A stretch of 64,000 nt of DNA. Origin: Allorhodoferax sp032337135. GTDB taxonomy: Bacteria > Pseudomonadota > Gammaproteobacteria > Burkholderiales > Burkholderiaceae_C. The notes under the pieces are model-generated. The model searched no databases, was not told the origin of the DNA, and worked only from the letters and a program-made list of their open reading frames with translations. Where the stretch lies: contig NZ_JAVXZZ010000002.1 of assembly GCF_032337135.1 (NCBI RefSeq), positions 434,001-498,000 of the forward strand, in the 5' to 3' direction. Below, in pieces: positions 51,098 through 60,628 of the stretch. The translations under genes and the position numbers were made by a program. Every line of letters starts with the position of its first letter. Position 1 is the stretch's first letter.

Positions 51098-53623
51098 ATG
51101 AAGCAACCCTTGCACACCTGGCCCCTGCGCCGCAATCTCTTGCTGGCCTTGGGCAGCATTCTGGCCCTGGCCCTGGTGCTGGATCGGTTGTACGAGTTCG
51201 TTCTGGTGCGGCCCCAGGCCATTGAGGCCCAGTACATCCACGAACTGCGCCAGCGCAGCTACAACCTCAGTCGGGACTATTCCCAGCTCCTGCTGGCTCG
51301 CCAGATGCAAGAGCTTCGATTCAACGTTGCGGCCCGGGCCACCGACCGGCTGCAGCGCCAGATGGTGGTGTTCGATGCGCAGGGGCGGATCCTGGCATCC
51401 AGCGGTCTTGCCGGTACCGTGCAGCAGGCATCCGAGGTCGAGCGTATCGACCTGGAGGCGCTGCGCGAGGCGCAAGCCGGCAACCTCACCGTACTGCGCA
51501 CCAACCGGAGCCTGCACACGGTGTCCAGCTATAGCCCCCTGTCCTTGCCCGGGAATGCGGGCGAGTTGCGCTCCCTGGAGCGTGGGGTGCTGTTCATGGA
51601 ACTCGATCTCGGTCCCTTGCTGGCCGAAAGCTGGCGCTCGATCTACAGCATGGAGACGGTGCTGCGTTGGGGCGGGACGCTGGCCATTGCGATGGTGCTG
51701 ATGGGCTGGTTCGTGCACCACCAGATCATCCGGCCGCTGCGCCATCTGCAGGACGTGGGGCAACGTTTTGCGCAGGGTGATTGGCAACAGCGCAGTGCGC
51801 TGACCGGAACGGGCGAATTGGCGGAGCTCGGAAGGGTGCTCAATGCCATGCAGAACCATATCCTCCAGGACCGTGAACAACTGCAAAACAGTGCGCAGCA
51901 CTTTCGCAGCATGATCGATCACCTGCCGCTGTCGGTGCAGATCTTTGCGCCCGATGGCACGGCAGTGCAGGTCAACGAGGCCTGGATGGCGATGTGGCAA
52001 GCGCGCTTCGAAGACCTGCGGGGCTACCGCGTGTTCGACGACGTGCAGTTGCGCCAGAGCGGTGTGCTGGACAAGCTGCGTCTGGCTTTCGCCGGCCAGG
52101 CCGTGGAGCTGCCACTCATGGAGTACGACAAGTCGCGCATACCCGGGCTGCAGGCAAGTGGCAAGCTGTGGTTGCGCGCCTGGGCCTATCCCTTGCTCGG
52201 CGCCCGCGGGCAGGTTGAACGCGTGATTGCCGTGCAGGAAGACATCACGACCAGTGTCCAGGCGGAGGAGCGCATCCGTACCCTGGCCTATTTCGACCCG
52301 CTGACCGAACTGCCCAACCGCCGCATGTTGCTCGACCGCTTGTCGCAGGCCATGGCGGCGTCGGAACGCAGCGGCACCTACGGCGCCCTGCTGTTCATGG
52401 ATCTAGACCATTTCAAGGTCATCAACGACACCCGCGGACACGAGGTGGGCGACAAGCTGTTGCGCGCGGTGGCGCAGCGCTTGCTGGACAACACCCGGGG
52501 CGAGGACACCGTGGCCCGGTTGGGGGGGGACGAGTTCGTGGTGCTGCTGGGGGAGCTGGGCACGCAGGAAACCGACGCAGCCCGTACCGCCGAAGCCGTG
52601 GCCAGCAAGTTGCTTCAGGCTCTGGGCACGGATTACCAGATCGACGACCTGAGTCACCACAGCTCCGTCAGCGTCGGCGTTTCGCTGTTTCATGGTACGG
52701 CTACCAGCGCCGACGACCTCATGAAGCACGCCGACATGGCCATGTACCGGGCCAAATCCGCGGGCCGTGCTGCGGTGCGGTTCTTTTCGCCGGAGCTCGA
52801 ACTGGCTGTGCGCTCGCGCGCAGCCATGGAGGCCGAATTGCGCACTGCCATTGCCGCCGAGCAATTCGTGCTGCATTACCAGCCGCAGGTGCAGCAACCC
52901 GGGCCCCTGCTGGGGGCCGAAGCCCTGGTGCGCTGGCAGCACCCGGTCCGCGGTCTGGTGCCACCCTCGGAATTTATCGCCCTGCTGGAGGAGAGCGAAC
53001 TGATCATCCCTTTGGGGTGGTGGGTGCTGGAGCAGGCCTGCGAGCGCCTGGCGGCATGGGCGCACGATCCTGTTCTGGCGCCATTGACACTGTCCGTTAA
53101 CGTCAGCGCGCGGCAATTCATGCAGCCGGATTTTGCGGGCCGGGTGATGTCAGCGCTGCGTCGGCAGGGTGTCGACGCGCAGCGGCTGAAGATCGAGCTG
53201 ACCGAAAGCACCCTGGTGCAGGACATGGAAGAAGTGGTGGAAAAGATGCGCCAGCTTGGTGACGAGGGCATTGGCTTTTCGCTCGACGACTTTGGCACTG
53301 GCTATTCGTCCCTGAGCTACCTCAAGCGCCTGCCGCTGAGCCAGCTCAAGATTGATCATTCGTTCGTGCGCGACATCCTGGACGACCCCAATGACGCAGC
53401 GATCGCCTCTACCGTCATCGCCTTGGGGCGCACGCTGGGCCTGGACGTGATCGCCGAAGGGGTGGAAACACCGGCCCAATTGGCCAGTCTGGCCAGCATG
53501 GGGTGTTACCGTTACCAGGGTTACCTGTTTTCCAAGGCCGTGCCTGCCGATGCGTTTGAAAGCTGGAGCCGCGCCCGTGCGCAAGGGGCTGCGACAGACG
53601 CTGTATCGCCACGCGGTGCTTGA
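51098..53623 (+). CDS. Membrane GGDEF/EAL protein with periplasmic sensor, HAMP and PAS
   Basis: This 841-residue cyclic-di-GMP enzyme has a membrane helix near 12-30, a periplasmic region (about 31-185), a second helix (about 188-207), HAMP (about 208-260), PAS (about 265-390), GGDEF (intact RLGGDEFVVLL near 476) and EAL (GAEALVRWQHP near 607, DDFGTGYSS later). Both catalytic motifs are intact. The architecture resembles Vibrio MbaA, which is controlled by the binding protein NspS. Here the upstream lipoprotein may be its ligand-bearing partner. Which activity dominates cannot be told from sequence. Confidence 0.9.
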   Translation: MKQPLHTWPLRRNLLLALGSILALALVLDRLYEFVLVRPQAIEAQYIHELRQRSYNLSRDYSQLLLARQMQELRFNVAARATDRLQRQMVVFDAQGRILASSGLAGTVQQASEVERIDLEALREAQAGNLTVLRTNRSLHTVSSYSPLSLPGNAGELRSLERGVLFMELDLGPLLAESWRSIYSMETVLRWGGTLAIAMVLMGWFVHHQIIRPLRHLQDVGQRFAQGDWQQRSALTGTGELAELGRVLNAMQNHILQDREQLQNSAQHFRSMIDHLPLSVQIFAPDGTAVQVNEAWMAMWQARFEDLRGYRVFDDVQLRQSGVLDKLRLAFAGQAVELPLMEYDKSRIPGLQASGKLWLRAWAYPLLGARGQVERVIAVQEDITTSVQAEERIRTLAYFDPLTELPNRRMLLDRLSQAMAASERSGTYGALLFMDLDHFKVINDTRGHEVGDKLLRAVAQRLLDNTRGEDTVARLGGDEFVVLLGELGTQETDAARTAEAVASKLLQALGTDYQIDDLSHHSSVSVGVSLFHGTATSADDLMKHADMAMYRAKSAGRAAVRFFSPELELAVRSRAAMEAELRTAIAAEQFVLHYQPQVQQPGPLLGAEALVRWQHPVRGLVPPSEFIALLEESELIIPLGWWVLEQACERLAAWAHDPVLAPLTLSVNVSARQFMQPDFAGRVMSALRRQGVDAQRLKIELTESTLVQDMEEVVEKMRQLGDEGIGFSLDDFGTGYSSLSYLKRLPLSQLKIDHSFVRDILDDPNDAAIASTVIALGRTLGLDVIAEGVETPAQLASLASMGCYRYQGYLFSKAVPADAFESWSRARAQGAATDAVSPRGA

Positions 53624-53682
53624 AAATGGCCATATTGGCTTGAACTGCTGACCCTCCGGAACAAGAAGGCGAGGAAGTCCGC

Positions 53683-54519
53683 TTGGAATTGGTGCTATTG
53701 GTCGTTGTGGGGGCTGCGCTGGTGGCCTATTGGGCTTGGGGCCCGCGCTGGTTGGCGTGGCGGCGTGCACGCCTGGGGGCGCAGCCTTTTCCGGCCGCGT
53801 GGCGTCAGATCGTACGGCAACGCGTCCCCTTGGTGGCGCGCCTTGCGGCCGATGTGCAGCAGGGACTGCGTCAGCGCATGCAGGTATTCATTGCCGAGGT
53901 GCCATTCATCGGCTGCCAGGGCCTCACCATCACCGAAGAGATGCGGGTCGTGGTGGCGGCGCAGGCCTGTCTGCTGGTGCTGAACCGGCCCCAGGGGTTT
54001 GACCGTGTGCGCGAAGTGCTGTTGTACCCCGGGCCGTTTCGCGTGCGGCGCGCGGGTGTCGACGCGGCCGGTGTGCACAGTGAAGAGTCCCAGGTACTCA
54101 GTGGCGAGTCCTGGGAGCAGGGCAAGGTCATCCTGAGCTGGCCCGACTGCATTGAGGGCGCGGCAGACCCGGTAGATGGCGTCAACGTGGTGATCCACGA
54201 GTTTGCCCACCAGCTCGACCAGGTGGACGGTGCAGCCAATGGGGCGCCGCCCGATGCGCTGCGCCAGCACCAGTGGAGCGCCGTATGGAGCGAGTCGTAC
54301 GAGCGCATCCGCCGTGGTTTCTACGATCTGGCCGATGGCCAGGAGCCCCTGTTCGACGACTATGCCCTGACGGCCCCGGCCGAGTTCTTCGCCTGCGCCT
54401 GCGAGCTCTTCTTCGAACGCGGTTCGGCGCTGCAATGGCAGCACCCGGCCCTGTATGCGCAGCTGGCACGCTATTTCGGTGTGCAGACGGCCGACTGGGC
54501 ACCGATTTCCGTTTCGTGA
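53683..54519 (+). CDS. mtfA: MtfA-like zinc metallopeptidase (M90)
   Basis: This is a 278-residue protein with an N-terminal membrane-spanning or hydrophobic helix (about 2-20) and a peptidase domain. The zinc motif is complete: His172-Glu173 and His176 (HEFAHQLD), and Glu234 in TAPAEFFACA as probable third ligand. In enterobacteria MtfA inactivates the repressor Mlc to adjust glucose PTS expression. The predicted start is TTG 53683, with GAGGAAG six bases upstream; no ATG fits the N terminus. It follows the GGDEF/EAL gene by 59 bases. Confidence 0.87.
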   Translation: MELVLLVVVGAALVAYWAWGPRWLAWRRARLGAQPFPAAWRQIVRQRVPLVARLAADVQQGLRQRMQVFIAEVPFIGCQGLTITEEMRVVVAAQACLLVLNRPQGFDRVREVLLYPGPFRVRRAGVDAAGVHSEESQVLSGESWEQGKVILSWPDCIEGAADPVDGVNVVIHEFAHQLDQVDGAANGAPPDALRQHQWSAVWSESYERIRRGFYDLADGQEPLFDDYALTAPAEFFACACELFFERGSALQWQHPALYAQLARYFGVQTADWAPISVS

Positions 54520-54600
54520 ACTGGGTCAAGGCAGGCTCGGTGGGACCACCCTACAGTGCGCTTCTAGCCGTGGCTGTGCCACTGCCCAGAGGAGCCCCCC

Positions 54601-55080
54601 ATGAAACATCGATGGATCGTTCTCGCTGCCAGTGTCTGGTGCATGTTGGCCAGCACAGGCGCATCTGCCGCGACGCTGGCCTGTCCCGCGTTGGCACAGG
54701 CTCGCCCCGTGGGTGCGTGCCCCAGCGAGGAAGAGCTGCGCTATACCTTCACCGGCTACTGCAGCGACGACAACAAGGCCTATCGTGGTGAGACCGATGT
54801 CTGCACCGATTACCAGCAATACCGCGCCCTGAAGAACGTCGCGCTGTGGGAGTCGGGTGACGGCAACTTCGACGGCTACCTGTCATGCAGTGCCTCCCCG
54901 CGCGAGCGCCAGAAGGCTAAGGCCCAGACCATGGAACTGGTGCGCCAGGGCAAGCTCACCAAACTGGTGTGCAGCTATTCCAACAACCAGACACTCACGC
55001 ACCGCACCCGGGCGCAGTGCAGCGTCGAGGTCAAGGACTGCGGACCGGAGGGCAGCGCTTGCCGGGCTTCCTGCGACTGA
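54601..55080 (+). CDS. Cysteine-rich secreted protein of unknown function
   Basis: This 159-residue protein has a signal peptide (MKHRWIVLAASVWCML then ASTGASA). The mature part has ten cysteines in about 135 residues (for example LACPAL, GYCSDD, DVCTDY, LSCSAS, QCSVEVKDCG, ACRASCD), suggesting up to five disulphide bonds. I do not recognise a family. GGAG lies upstream of the ATG. It is placed between the peptidase and a convergent hemerythrin gene, with no clear operon partner. An extracytoplasmic location is the only supported inference. Confidence 0.7.
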   Translation: MKHRWIVLAASVWCMLASTGASAATLACPALAQARPVGACPSEEELRYTFTGYCSDDNKAYRGETDVCTDYQQYRALKNVALWESGDGNFDGYLSCSASPRERQKAKAQTMELVRQGKLTKLVCSYSNNQTLTHRTRAQCSVEVKDCGPEGSACRASCD

Positions 55081-55116
55081 AAGAAACGGGGGCGCCCCAA
55101 GGCGCGGCAGTGTGCT

Positions 55117-55527
55117 TCAGTCCTGCGTGGCGAGGGCTGATTCGGCCAGGACGAAATCCCGGTCGAAGGTCTGGATGTGGTCGATGACCCAGCGCGTCAG
55201 GCGGTTGTACAGCGCCATCTGGTCGATGGGCTCGTTGGCCCGCAGCTGCGCCAGTGTCTGGTCCAGCTGCTGCAGCAGGGCGGTGTGCTGGGCCGTGTGT
55301 TCCTGCGCCTTGGCATATCCCAGCTTGCGCATCGCGGAGTCCTCGTAGCCGAAATGCTCGCGCGTGAACTGACCCAGGGTGTCCATGGCCGCCGCCAGGG
55401 TGGCGTTGTCCGCCCGGTTGGCAATGCATTCGAGCACGGTATTGACTTTTTCGACCAGCAGGCGGTGGTCATCGTCGATGTGGCTGTTACCGGTACTCAG
55501 GGTATGGGTCCAGATGAAGAGGGCCAT
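55117..55527 (-). CDS. Bacteriohemerythrin
   Basis: This 136-residue four-helix bundle has the complete di-iron ligand set: His21, His58, Glu62, His77, His81, His117 and Asp122. Such proteins bind oxygen reversibly for delivery or sensing in the cytosol. ATG 55527 has GGAGA upstream; the frame is open to 55671 but overlaps a terminator. It is a single gene between convergent and tandem neighbours and carries no signalling domain. Confidence 0.93.
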   Translation of the reverse strand: MALFIWTHTLSTGNSHIDDDHRLLVEKVNTVLECIANRADNATLAAAMDTLGQFTREHFGYEDSAMRKLGYAKAQEHTAQHTALLQQLDQTLAQLRANEPIDQMALYNRLTRWVIDHIQTFDRDFVLAESALATQD

Positions 55528-55614
55528 GGGTCTTTTCTCCAACGGTGGCCCGGGTAGGGCACGTTTGAAAATGTGTGATTTTGTAACCCCACAAGTGTAG
55601 GCCAAGCCTTCACC

Positions 55615-55646
55615 AAAAAAGAAGGGGAACTCCCTAGTTCCCCTTC
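55615..55646 (-). terminator. Terminator of the SnoaL-like gene
   Basis: GAAGGGGAACT/AGTTCCCCTTC is an 11-bp stem with loop CCCT at 55621-55646. On the minus strand it is followed by TTTTTT (complement of 55615-55620). It lies 32 bases after the stop of the gene at 55678-56205. Confidence 0.88.
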
Positions 55647-55677
55647 TCCATTCCCTTTCCCGTGACAGCAACTCGGC

Positions 55678-56205
55678 TTACTGCGCGGCTGGCGCCGCGG
55701 CAGGAGCCGGGCAGGTGGGTGCCAAGCCGAGCTGGTCACGCAGCGTCTTGGCGTCGTAGAAGTCACCCTGGTAGACGATGCGCCCGCCCTTGGTGTTGAT
55801 CATCGACACGCCGTGCAGTTCGATGGCCTTGCCGGTGGGTTTTTCGCACTCGAAGGGTATGCCGGTGTTGGTGCCCGTGAAGACCCAGCGGAAGGCGATG
55901 TTGTCTCCCTGGACGATGGGCTTGCCCTCCATCTTCCACTTCAGGTCCGGCAGGGCCTGCATGAAGAACTTGATGACGTTGTCACGCGCCGTCATGATGC
56001 CGAACTGCGATGTGCCCACGGACGCATCGAAGTACTCCACGTCATAGTCCAGGCTCAGGGCGGCCTGGTTGTAGTTGTGGGCATTCCAGGCCGCCATGTA
56101 CTTGTGGACGATCTGCACCGGATTGGCCTGCGCCAAACCGGAAGCCGCCAGCAAGGCAGGAAGCAGCGCTGCCTTGGCAACGCGTTGGATGGTGGAAAGT
56201 TTCAT
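55678..56205 (-). CDS. Secreted SnoaL/NTF2-like protein
   Basis: This 175-residue protein has a signal peptide (ALLPALLAASGLAQA) followed by an NTF2-like cone fold: 'VQIVHKYMAAWNAHNYNQAA' and 'FRWVFTGTNTG' are typical of the SnoaL ester-cyclase family. It ends in a Pro/Ala-rich tail (CPAPAAAPAAQ). Its biochemical role is unknown; periplasmic members of this family are poorly described. GAGGAGACCCC precedes the ATG. It is transcribed alone, 59 bases after patD, and has its own terminator. Confidence 0.75.
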   Translation of the reverse strand: MKLSTIQRVAKAALLPALLAASGLAQANPVQIVHKYMAAWNAHNYNQAALSLDYDVEYFDASVGTSQFGIMTARDNVIKFFMQALPDLKWKMEGKPIVQGDNIAFRWVFTGTNTGIPFECEKPTGKAIELHGVSMINTKGGRIVYQGDFYDAKTLRDQLGLAPTCPAPAAAPAAQ

Positions 56206-56264
56206 GGGGTCTCCTCGTTGTAGAAATTGCCAGTTGGTTTGTCAGGCAGGGTCTGGCGCCCCGT

Positions 56265-57707
56265 TCAACCGTGCTTGACCATGATGTGGCGCGGGCAGCT
56301 GTAGTCTTCCAGCGCGTACATGGACATGTCCTTGCCGTAGCCCGAATGCTTCATGCCGCCATGGGGCATTTCGGATACCAGCATGAAGTGGGTGTTGACC
56401 CAGGTGCAGCCGTACTGCAGGCGCGAAGCGATGGCCATGGCCTGCCCCACGTTCTGCGTCCATACCGAACTGGCCAGCCCGTAGTCGGAGTCGTTGGCCC
56501 AGGCCACGGCCTCCTCGGCGTCAGCCACACGGGTGACCGACACCACCGGACCGAACACTTCGCTGCGCACGATCTCGTCATCCTGGTGGGCTCCGGCGAC
56601 CACCGTGGGCTTGTAGAAGAAGCCCTGGGTGCCGGTAACTGAACCGCCGGCGGTGATTTCCACATGCGACAGCTGGCGCGCGCGGTCCACGAAGCTTGCC
56701 ACGCGGTCGCGCTGGCGGGCGGAAATGAGCGGGCCCATCTCCACGCCGTTTTCCTGTTGCGTGCCGGTCTTGATGGTGGATACGGCGCTGGAAAGGTCGG
56801 CCACCAGCTTGTCGTAGACCTTGGGGGTGGCGTACACGCGGCAAGCCGCGGTGCAGTCCTGGCCGGCGTTGTAGTAGCCGAAGGTGCGCAGGCCGTCCAC
56901 CACCGCGCCGAGGTCGGCGTCGTCCAGCACGATGACCGGGGCCTTGCCGCCCAATTCCAGGTGGGTGCGCTTGATGCCGCGTGCGGCCGATTCCATGATC
57001 TTGCTGCCGGTCGACACATCACCGGTCAGCGAGGCCATGCGTACCTGCGGGTGGCGCACCAGTGGAGCGCCCACGGTGTCGCCGCGACCGCAGACAATGT
57101 TGACCACGCCAGGGGGCAGGATGTCGGCCAGCAGTTCGCCCATGCGCAGGGTGGTCAGCGGCGTCATTTCCGAGGGCTTGAGCACCACGGTGTTGCCCAT
57201 GGCGATGGCCGGGCCCAGTTTCCAGGCTGCCATCATCAGCGGGTAGTTCCAGGGAGCGATGGATGCGACGACGCCCAGCGGGTCGCGGCGGATCATGCTG
57301 GTGTGGCCCGGCAGGTATTCGCCAGCCAGCGAGCCTGACAGGTTGCGGATGGCACCGGCAAAAAAGCGGTACACGTCGGCAATGGCGGGAATCTCGTCGT
57401 TGCGGGCAGCGGCCAGGGGCTTGCCGCAGTTCAGCGACTCCAGCATGGCCAGCTCGTCGCCGTTGGCCTCGATGGCATCGGCAATCTTGAGCAGGTAGCC
57501 ACTGCGGTCCTTCGGTGTCAGGCCTGCCCAACCGGCGAACGCGGCGCTGGCCGAGTCCACCGCCTGCTGCAACTGTTCGGCGCTGGCTTCGCGCACTTCG
57601 CACAGCACCTCGCCGGTGGACGGATTGAGCACGCTCTCGGCGCGGCCTTCACCGGAAACGGTTTTTCCGTTGATCAGCAATTGGGTAGAAAAACGCAGGT
57701 TCGCCAT
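56265..57707 (-). CDS. patD: Gamma-aminobutyraldehyde dehydrogenase
   Basis: This 480-residue aldehyde dehydrogenase oxidises 4-aminobutanal (from putrescine) to GABA. Nucleotide-binding 'ASIAPWNYPLMMAAWK', base glutamate in ELGGKAPV and catalytic cysteine in NAGQDCTAACR are seen; the last motif is characteristic of the YdcW/PatD group and differs from the PuuC and GabD enzymes here. It is the last gene of a ydcSTUV-patD operon, the same order as in E. coli. Together with the SpuC-like aminotransferase it forms the non-glutamylated route. The preceding permease gene ends 69 bases upstream. Confidence 0.92.
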   Translation of the reverse strand: MANLRFSTQLLINGKTVSGEGRAESVLNPSTGEVLCEVREASAEQLQQAVDSASAAFAGWAGLTPKDRSGYLLKIADAIEANGDELAMLESLNCGKPLAAARNDEIPAIADVYRFFAGAIRNLSGSLAGEYLPGHTSMIRRDPLGVVASIAPWNYPLMMAAWKLGPAIAMGNTVVLKPSEMTPLTTLRMGELLADILPPGVVNIVCGRGDTVGAPLVRHPQVRMASLTGDVSTGSKIMESAARGIKRTHLELGGKAPVIVLDDADLGAVVDGLRTFGYYNAGQDCTAACRVYATPKVYDKLVADLSSAVSTIKTGTQQENGVEMGPLISARQRDRVASFVDRARQLSHVEITAGGSVTGTQGFFYKPTVVAGAHQDDEIVRSEVFGPVVSVTRVADAEEAVAWANDSDYGLASSVWTQNVGQAMAIASRLQYGCTWVNTHFMLVSEMPHGGMKHSGYGKDMSMYALEDYSCPRHIMVKHG

Positions 57708-57776
57708 GATGTCTTCTTGTGTGTGGGGTTGAAAAAAGTGTCCTCGGGTCTTCTTGTCTGCCTTGTGGGCATCACC

Positions 57777-58622
57777 TCAGCGGGTGTTGGGGCTGGCGTC
57801 ACCATCCTTGGTCAGGTGCCACGCCAGCACGATCAGCGGCGCAGTCACCACCATCATCAGGAGGGCAACGACATTGGTAATGGGGACGTCACGCGGGCGG
57901 CCAAGCTGCCCCATGAGCCAGATCGGCAGGGTCTTGTCACTGCCAGCCGTGAAGGTGGTGACGATGAGCTCGTCCACCGACAGGGCAAAGGCCAGAATGC
58001 CACCCGCCAGCAGGGCCGTGCCCAACTGCGGCAGGATCACGTGGCGGATGCTGGTCAGTGTGTCCGCGCCCAGGTCCATGGATGCCTCCATCAGACGGCC
58101 GGGCAGGCGGCGCAGGCGGGCCACCACGTTGTTGTGCACCATGATCACGCAGAAGGTGGCGTGGCCGATGACGATGGTCCAGAAACCGGGGTTCACGTCC
58201 AGCATCTTGAAAGCTGCCAGCAGGGCAATACCGGTGACGATGCCAGGTAGCGCGATGGGCATGATGAGCATGGTGGTCATCGCGTTCTTGCCGAAGAAAT
58301 GGTCCCGGTTCAGCGCCACAGCCGTTAGCGTGCCCAGCAGCATGGCGATCAGCGTGGCCATGCCGGCCACGCCCAGGGACAGCAGCACGGCCTGGCGGAT
58401 GTCATCCCGCACGAAGGCCTGGGCGAACCAGTCGGTGGTGAAGCCCGGTAGCGGAAAGGCATAGCCACTGGACTCGGTGTTGAAGGCGTAGACCGCGATG
58501 AATACCAAAGGCAGGTGCAGGAAAGCCAGGCCCAGGTAGGCGAAGAGCCGCAGCACGGACGTGCCGCTGGGCAGGCGCACAGCGCCGCGCTGCAAGACGG
58601 GGAGTTTTTTCTCAGAGCGCAT
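57777..58622 (-). CDS. ydcV: ABC transporter permease (YdcV/PotC class)
   Basis: This 281-residue inner-membrane permease has six predicted spans and the coupling loop near 'EASMDLGADTLTSIRHVILP'. Its start overlaps the previous permease by 11 bases. It is the second permease of the YdcSTUV importer. In E. coli this system is linked to putrescine uptake. Confidence 0.91.
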   Translation of the reverse strand: MRSEKKLPVLQRGAVRLPSGTSVLRLFAYLGLAFLHLPLVFIAVYAFNTESSGYAFPLPGFTTDWFAQAFVRDDIRQAVLLSLGVAGMATLIAMLLGTLTAVALNRDHFFGKNAMTTMLIMPIALPGIVTGIALLAAFKMLDVNPGFWTIVIGHATFCVIMVHNNVVARLRRLPGRLMEASMDLGADTLTSIRHVILPQLGTALLAGGILAFALSVDELIVTTFTAGSDKTLPIWLMGQLGRPRDVPITNVVALLMMVVTAPLIVLAWHLTKDGDASPNTR

Positions 58623-59562
58623 CGAAAGCTCCCAGGCGGCGCGCCATGCTCAGGTACAGGGTAATGAGCACGATGGGCACGCAGGTGAATGCAGCGGCCA
58701 TGGGCATGTTGCCGATGGTGCCTTGCAGGGTGTAGACCATGGAGCCGATGTATTCGCCCGAAGGCCCCACCAGCTTGGGGATGATGTAGTCGCCCAGCGT
58801 GAGCGAGAAGGTGAAGATCGAACCGGCAACCACGCCAGGGAAGGCCAGCGGCCACAGCACGTTGCGGAAGGTTTGCCAAGGGTGCGCGCCGAGGTCGGCA
58901 GAGGCCAGTAGCAGATTGGCCGGCACACGCTCAATGGCGGCCTGGATGGGCAGAATCATGAAGGGCAGCCAGATGTAGGTGAACACCAGAAAGCGGCCGA
59001 GGTTGGACGTCGCCAGGGTGTCACCGCCGATGTGGGGAACGGCCAGCACGGCTTCCAGTACGCCCACAAGTGAGAGCTTGTCCAGTACCCAGTAGATGAC
59101 CCCGCCCTTGGCCAGCAGCACGGTCCAGGCATAGGCCTTGACGATGTAGCTGGCCCACATGGGCAGCATGACGCCCACGTAGAAGAAACCCTTCTCGCGT
59201 GGGGTGGCGTAGTGCGCCATGTAGTAGGCGATGGGAAAGCCGATCAGCACGCAACCCAGGGTCACGGCAATGGCCATGGTGGTGGTGCGGATGGCGATGT
59301 CGTAATTCGCCGGGTCGAGCAACTGAACGAAGTTCTGCAGCGTGAAGTCCCGCGTGACGCTCATGGTCATGTCGTCGAACGTGAGCACACTCTGGCTCAG
59401 CAGCATCAGTAGCGAGCCGACGTAGACCACACCGAACCACAGCAGGGGCGGAACCAGTACCAGGAAGAGGGTGAGGGTGCGGCGCTGGTACAGCACATTG
59501 CTGATGCGCCGGCCCAGCGTGCTCTCTTGCGCGCTCAAAGGGGGCAGGGCGAGGTCATGCAT
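58612..59562 (-). CDS. ydcU: ABC transporter permease (YdcU/PotB class)
   Basis: This 316-residue permease has normal length and lacks the periplasmic insert seen in the 33501-34760 protein. The coupling region 'LASADLGAHPWQTFRNVLWP' is clear. It overlaps the ATPase gene by eight bases and the next permease by 11, so the set is translationally coupled. Confidence 0.91.
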   Translation of the reverse strand: MHDLALPPLSAQESTLGRRISNVLYQRRTLTLFLVLVPPLLWFGVVYVGSLLMLLSQSVLTFDDMTMSVTRDFTLQNFVQLLDPANYDIAIRTTTMAIAVTLGCVLIGFPIAYYMAHYATPREKGFFYVGVMLPMWASYIVKAYAWTVLLAKGGVIYWVLDKLSLVGVLEAVLAVPHIGGDTLATSNLGRFLVFTYIWLPFMILPIQAAIERVPANLLLASADLGAHPWQTFRNVLWPLAFPGVVAGSIFTFSLTLGDYIIPKLVGPSGEYIGSMVYTLQGTIGNMPMAAAFTCVPIVLITLYLSMARRLGAFDAL

Positions 59563-60580
59563 CGAGGGCCACCACCTGTTGCTTGGACCAGTGCAGAGTA
59601 ACGCGCTGTCCGGGTTGGGTGCGTTCGGCCAAGTCTGCCGCTTCGGCGTTGTCCGGTTGCATGGCAGTCAGCACAGAGTCACCGACGCGGACTTCAATGC
59701 GCTGGCCCGCACCCAGGAACTGGATTGCCAGCACTTCGCCTTCGACCTGCATGCGTTCGGGGTGGGCGCGGAATTCGGAGGAGGCCACGGAAACGTGTTC
59801 CTGGCGGATGGAGAAGGGCTTGTCACTGCCCGAGAGGATGTGGGCGAGTTTGCCTTCCAGAATGTTGGAACTGCCCACGAAGCCGGCGACGAAGCGCGTA
59901 CGGGGCTTGTGGTACAGGTCACGGGGCGTGGCGATCTGTTCGATATGCCCCTTGTTGAATACGGCGATGCGGTCCGACATGGACAGGGCCTCGCCCTGGT
60001 CATGCGTGACGTACACAAAAGTGATGCCGAGCTTGCGGTGCAGGACCTTGAGCTCCACCTGCATCTGCTCGCGCAGCTTGAGGTCGAGCGCGCCCAGCGG
60101 CTCGTCCAGCAGCAGGACGCGGGGGCGGTTCACCAGGGCACGTGCCAGGGCTACGCGCTGGCGCTGTCCGCCGGAGAGCTGGGTCGGCATGCGCAGCGCA
60201 TGGTCCGGCAGGGCCACCATCTCCAGGGCCTCACGTGCCCGGGCATGGCGCTCCTGCTGCGAGACCTTGCGGACCATGAGTCCGTAGGCCACGTTGTCCA
60301 GCACGTTCATGTGCGGGAACAGGGCGTAGTCCTGGAACACGGTGTTCACGTCCCGCGCATAAGGGGGTGTGCCTGCAGCTTCTTGTCCCATGAGGCGGAT
60401 GCTTCCGTTCGTGGGTTGCTCGAAACCCGCCATCAGGCGCAGCGAAGTCGTCTTGCCCGAGCCTGAGGGCCCGAGCATGGAGAAGAATTCGCCTTCCTTG
60501 ACGGTGAAAGTTACGTTGTCCAAGGCCTTGACGGCGCCGTAATGGCGCGACACGCCGTTGAACTCAATTGCTGCAGACAT
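59555..60580 (-). CDS. ydcT: ABC transporter ATP-binding protein (YdcT/PotA class)
   Basis: This is a 341-residue ATPase: Walker A GPSGSGKTT, signature LSGGQRQR, Walker B LLLDEPLGALD, switch histidine in YVTHDQGEA, and a TOBE region at the C terminus. It is encoded between the binding protein and the permeases. It is one of three polyamine-family importer ATPases in this window (with 5143-6297 and 35876-36973). Confidence 0.92.
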   Translation of the reverse strand: MSAAIEFNGVSRHYGAVKALDNVTFTVKEGEFFSMLGPSGSGKTTSLRLMAGFEQPTNGSIRLMGQEAAGTPPYARDVNTVFQDYALFPHMNVLDNVAYGLMVRKVSQQERHARAREALEMVALPDHALRMPTQLSGGQRQRVALARALVNRPRVLLLDEPLGALDLKLREQMQVELKVLHRKLGITFVYVTHDQGEALSMSDRIAVFNKGHIEQIATPRDLYHKPRTRFVAGFVGSSNILEGKLAHILSGSDKPFSIRQEHVSVASSEFRAHPERMQVEGEVLAIQFLGAGQRIEVRVGDSVLTAMQPDNAEAADLAERTQPGQRVTLHWSKQQVVALDA

Positions 60581-60628
60581 GAAAACCCTTATGCGAGGAA
60601 ATGTTCGTGAACGATCTTCAGACCGAGA

